From the NCBI GenBank assembly GCA_001632435.1, contig KV423966.1, positions 116,097 to 180,096 of the forward strand: a stretch of 64,000 bases of DNA, given 5' to 3'. A model generated the notes under the pieces. That model did not search any database. It was not told where the DNA came from and was given only the letters and a program-made list of their open reading frames with translations. Of the stretch, positions 60,869 through 64,000 are shown one piece after another. Positions within the stretch are counted from its first letter, which is position 1; every line of letters begins with the position of its first letter. This stretch comes from Calocera cornea HHB12733 (taxonomy: Eukaryota; Basidiomycota; Dacrymycetes; Dacrymycetales; Dacrymycetaceae). The position numbers were made by a program, and so were the translations under genes.

Positions 60869-61060
60869 TCAGCGCTTGCCGGCGGCCTTCTCCGCGAGCT
60901 TGCGCTCCTTCTTCTCGCGCTTCAGCCGTTCCCGCAGCTCCCGGTTGTTGATCGAGTCCGGGCACTCGGGCATCAGGCAGTCCCACGTCTTCTCGGTCTC
61001 CTGCCGCCAGTTGGTGAAGAAGTTGCACTGGTCAACGGGTGCGGTGAAGGTGCCCTGCAT
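60869..61060 (-). CDS. Small 63-residue Cys-containing protein
   Basis: A short single-exon frame beginning MQGTFTAPVDQCNFFTN. It has three cysteines (C-x17-C-x4-C with CLMPEC) and a strongly basic helical C-terminus (ELRERLKREKKERKLAEKAA). The spacing is not the CX9C of mitochondrial CHCH proteins. The frame stays open upstream of this ATG, so an earlier start or exon is possible. Codon and charge pattern look like a real protein, but the family is unknown. Confidence 0.45.
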   Translation of the reverse strand: MQGTFTAPVDQCNFFTNWRQETEKTWDCLMPECPDSINNRELRERLKREKKERKLAEKAAGKR

Positions 61061-62662
61061 TATGGAGGATTGGTTGGGTGGGTGGGTGGGAAGGCGAAGA
61101 AGGGGGGAAGGAAGTGTTGCAGACTGAGAACAGGGGTCAGCGATCGCCCGAGCGAGTAAGGGAGGGGCGGCGTACGGGTATCGAAAGGGGGGGGGCAGAG
61201 GAGCAGTGAAGCGAGCGCGAGCCGTTAACTGTTTCTCCCCCTCCCACGATCGGGCGTGGTTATATACGCCGCCACGCCGCCTGCAGACAGACAAAGGCCC
61301 GTCGTCCCGTTCCAGACACGGCCTGAGCCATCACGGGGTATTTCCGAGCAGCAGCGCCGAGCGCAGAATCCATTCAAACGCGCGAGAACAAGGGGGTAGC
61401 CCGTCTGAGACAGGAGAGACAGGAATGCGAGGGCACTAGGGCGGGGCGGGCGCACACAAGAATCGAACTCGCGAGGCGCGATCTGAGTATAGCCAGCACG
61501 GGGAGCACAAAGCGGCGACGGTTCTCGCGTTCTCGTGCGCCTGTGTGCCGAGTTGGCCGGGCGACGCTGCATCCGGGCGAGGCGAGCATACATCCCCATT
61601 TCCTCCTTCCGCACGCGCTGTCGCCGCGGTGAGAAGCGCCAGAAGCCGACGATGGCGGACAATGGCGCTCACGCGATGGGTGCCGGCAGGGAAGGTGCAA
61701 GGTTGGGCGCACCGCACGGCGATAAGCAGCCGCTAAGCCCGCCAAACGAAGCGCCATTGTCGTCCGTCCCGCTGATTGGGATACCGACCGGCGGCACAAT
61801 AGAACACTCGTCTCTACCCTCGCGCAGTCCTGTACAATATTGGTTCTGTGCACCAGGGTGGGAACGGACGGACAATGGCGCGGCTGTCACGCGAGCGACG
61901 GAGGGCCATGCCGACGCAGAACTCCGACTCAGGGAAGGGGGGGCCATTGTCGCGCGAAATTGGGTTGCAGGGGCACACTGGTGTTTCACATTCATCAGAC
62001 GGCGACGAGTTGTGGCCCGCCATTGCTGTTTTGACCACAACTGACCACTGACAACGCGGTGTGCGTTTGTGCGCGTTATCGCGATACAGCACAAGGCACC
62101 TACTGCACAACCACCGTATTTCATTCTCGACTGAGAGGCCTTTCTGGCCTGGGGGAGAATGGTCGTAAGGGCGGAAGCCGGAAACCATCGTTCCCCGTCG
62201 TAACGAGCGCGGGAAACGCTCGGGGGCCGACGGGCCAGGGCTGCGGGCGACGGGTGTTCTGATTGTCCCAGCCCGCGGTTCTGCATTTGGGATGCAAGGG
62301 GAGTGGGAAGTGGCCGCACGGACAAGCTCAGAGTTGCGGGAGGGTGAGAGGGGGAGAGGGTTCAGCCCACCTCCAGCGCTTCGGGTCGGGTCGAGCGTAC
62401 GCCCCGTCCGAGCCAGAAGGCGCGCGCTCAAGGGGGGACAAAGACGGTCAGGGGATGTGGCGCCGCCTGGGATCATAAGCAACAGGCTTTACACTCACAG
62501 AGACCTTATTTCATCAAGTGTTCTTCCCCTTCAGTGCGAGCCGCTGATCCGGGCTGTCACCCTGCGGCGGAAGACCGGCCAGGACACCGGAAGGGGGTTG
62601 TCGTACATACATAGAGTACAATGCGATGTGATGCGGGCTGGTCGTACAACCTCCACATTCTG
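61061..62662. other. GC-rich intergenic region
   Basis: About 1.6 kb without a supportable gene. It contains four alternating copies of a GACAATGGC word (listed separately) and many overlapping Arg/Ala/Pro-rich frames typical of non-coding GC-rich DNA. Confidence 0.4.
61658..61953. repeat. Alternating GGACAATGGCGC motif, four copies
   Basis: Copies lie at 61658-61669 (plus), 61751-61761 (minus), 61870-61881 (plus) and 61942-61953 (minus, one mismatch). They alternate in orientation, and the spacing is about 70-120 bases. This looks like a cluster of binding sites or remnants of a small inverted repeat. Confidence 0.6.
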
Positions 62663-63577
62663 CTACGGCCGGTAAGGGACGATGTGGCACCTGTGTCGCG
62701 GGTCAGCGCATGCCCGCCCTGCTGTACAGTCTGTGCGGCACCAGCCAGCGCAGGTCAGGGACGGTACGCACCCGAGCATGCCCCGCCCGCCCCAACCCGT
62801 GCGGGGTCGGAGCACAAGGCTCTTCCTCTCCCCCCCGCGGCGCACTACGACCGTCATATCCCTCTGCGAGCCCCCGTCAGCACTGGATATTCCGAAGACG
62901 GAGGGAGGGAGAAGAGAAGGCGCACGTTCTGGGACTGCTGCGTCGCGCTCGCTAGAGCGGCGAGGTCGCGCGCGAGCGTGGGGTGGGTGACGGTGGAGAG
63001 CGGCCCGAAGGCGAGGAGCAGGTCGTCTCTTTGCAAGCCCTGCGAGCGCCAGTCAGTATGGATGTGGAGAGCATGGTACATCGGGACTGACGGCCTGGCT
63101 CGCCGGACTCTGCGGCATGACCCCGTCCACCCTAGCGAAGGGGACCTGCTCCTCCCCTCCCCCGCCGGCATCAACATCCCGCCCCGCGCGCTCCTTCGGC
63201 TCCGCGGCCCTCGCAGCCAGCACGGGCTCCCACACGCCCTCCAGCGCCCGCTTGATCTCGTCCCCCACCCGATCAAGGTCGTTCCGCAGCTCGATGACGC
63301 GCACCCTGGCGGTGCGCACCGCGAACAGGTCGATGTCGTCGCGCGGGAAGCCGTCCGGGGTGAGCAGCGGGGTGGCCATGGTCGACCGGTTCGCGCGCAG
63401 GGTCGCAAAGTGCAGGTCGAGCTCGGACTCCAGCGCGGACTTGTGCTGCATCAGCTCCAGCGCACGCTGTCGTGCGCCGTCCGCGAGGGTGGGCGCGCGC
63501 GCGGGCGCGGCGGAGGTGCTGGCTTCGCCCGGCCGGGCGAGCGCGGGCGACGTCGGCGAGGGCAGCTCCATTCCCAT
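62663..63577 (-). CDS. NAS2: 26S proteasome assembly chaperone Nas2/PSMD9 (p27)
   Basis: Four exons (63577-63092, 63039-62926, 62863-62772, 62690-62663) give 239 residues. Nas2 binds Rpt5 during assembly of the proteasome base. The Nas2 N-terminal helical domain is clear, with PLLTPDGFPRDDIDLFAVRT, the most conserved block, and ARVRVIELRNDLDRVGDEIK. A PDZ-like domain follows (FARVDGVMPQSPASQAGLQR, DDLLLAFGPLS) and ends VVVRRGGERKSLVLRPRTGW and RGMLGCHIVPYRP, which needs both final introns removed. An alternative ATG lies two codons downstream. Confidence 0.93.
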
Positions 63578-64000
63578 TCTTGTCTCTGCAGGTGCCAGTC
63601 TGGGCAGTCGTCGTCGTCGTCGTCGTCGTCGTTAGCGTGTTCGTGGTCGTTGCTGACTGAATGCGAGCCGACGATCTCGCGGGACCCTCAGGCTCGCCAC
63701 CGATTCTGAGCAGACGCCGTCGCTGACGCGTACGCCGCGAGTACGTCACGCCCTTCCGAATCGGGCAGTCGGCCGCGGCTTCGGGAGCAGACGCTCCCCC
63801 TCTCCTCCGAGCACCCCGGCCCTCCGCGCGCAGGAGCCGAAGTTACCGTGAATGGTGAAAGCAGTCTCGTGATACGGTTCTGGGGAGGCGACGCGCTGCC
63901 CGCCCCAGCCCGCAGTCCTAATGTCAAGGACCCTAGAGGGGGGTTTCCCGCGCGGCTCCCAATGCTGTTGGAGGTGGCCCAGCTGCAGAGGGGTGCTGCA
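63578..64000. other. Promoter side of NAS2, right edge
   Basis: GC-rich; it contains the TCG microsatellite within the likely leader of NAS2. No gene is seen before the edge. Confidence 0.4.
63607..63633 (+). repeat. TCG trinucleotide microsatellite
   Basis: Eight to nine consecutive GTC/TCG units lie about 30 bases upstream of the NAS2 start codon, in the probable leader. Confidence 0.85.

Overview
The window is nuclear DNA of a filamentous basidiomycete, probably an agaricomycete. Genes are dense and intron-rich. Introns are about 42-125 nt with GT-AG or occasional GC-AG ends, and branch sites resemble CTAAC or CTGAC. Several neighbouring genes are recognisable fungal housekeeping genes. 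I rebuilt each gene by hand from splice signals. Every exon sum quoted is a multiple of three, except in the two models marked as uncertain.

Layout. 1-4191: one hypothetical tail-anchored protein, then a gene-poor stretch. 4195-10361: a complete 6.17 kb PIF/Harbinger-like DNA transposon with a 16-bp terminal inverted repeat and a 3-bp AGT target duplication. It carries three genes: a Myb/SANT-like coiled-coil protein, a DDE nuclease, and unexpectedly an RPA70-like single-strand DNA-binding protein. The element is studded with about 45 copies or half-copies of a near-palindrome related to CAGGATGCGCATCCTG, and all eleven of its introns contain at least one copy. It sits 137 bp upstream of an Aurora kinase start codon. 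10499-17917: Aurora kinase, a very long PLP-dependent decarboxylase and a single-pass membrane protein. 18772-23833: four small coiled-coil protein genes, of which the first three are tandem paralogues with related upstream DNA. 24533-28030: a tandem duplicate of a Golgi-type glycosyltransferase-like gene. 29353-31011: thioredoxin reductase with a mitochondrial-type leader. 33720-39156: five more small coiled-coil, basic-tailed, probably nuclear proteins, all on the minus strand. 39521-42991: divergent MSP1 and ALG11. 44390-50090: small membrane proteins, with an intact hAT transposon (8-bp target duplication CCATGTTC) inserted exactly at a start codon. 50363-64000: condensin CAP-G/Ycg1, U6 snRNA, HIT protein, an Alba-like protein, an NCS2 purine permease, an ABM-domain protein, a 63-aa orphan and the proteasome chaperone Nas2/PSMD9.

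The most unusual object is the 4.2-10.4 kb transposon: a Harbinger element with its own RPA-like protein and a dispersed palindromic motif that saturates introns and also enters exons. The second is the lineage-specific-looking set of nine coiled-coil genes in two arrays. Function calls rest on motif recognition only; no database search was possible.
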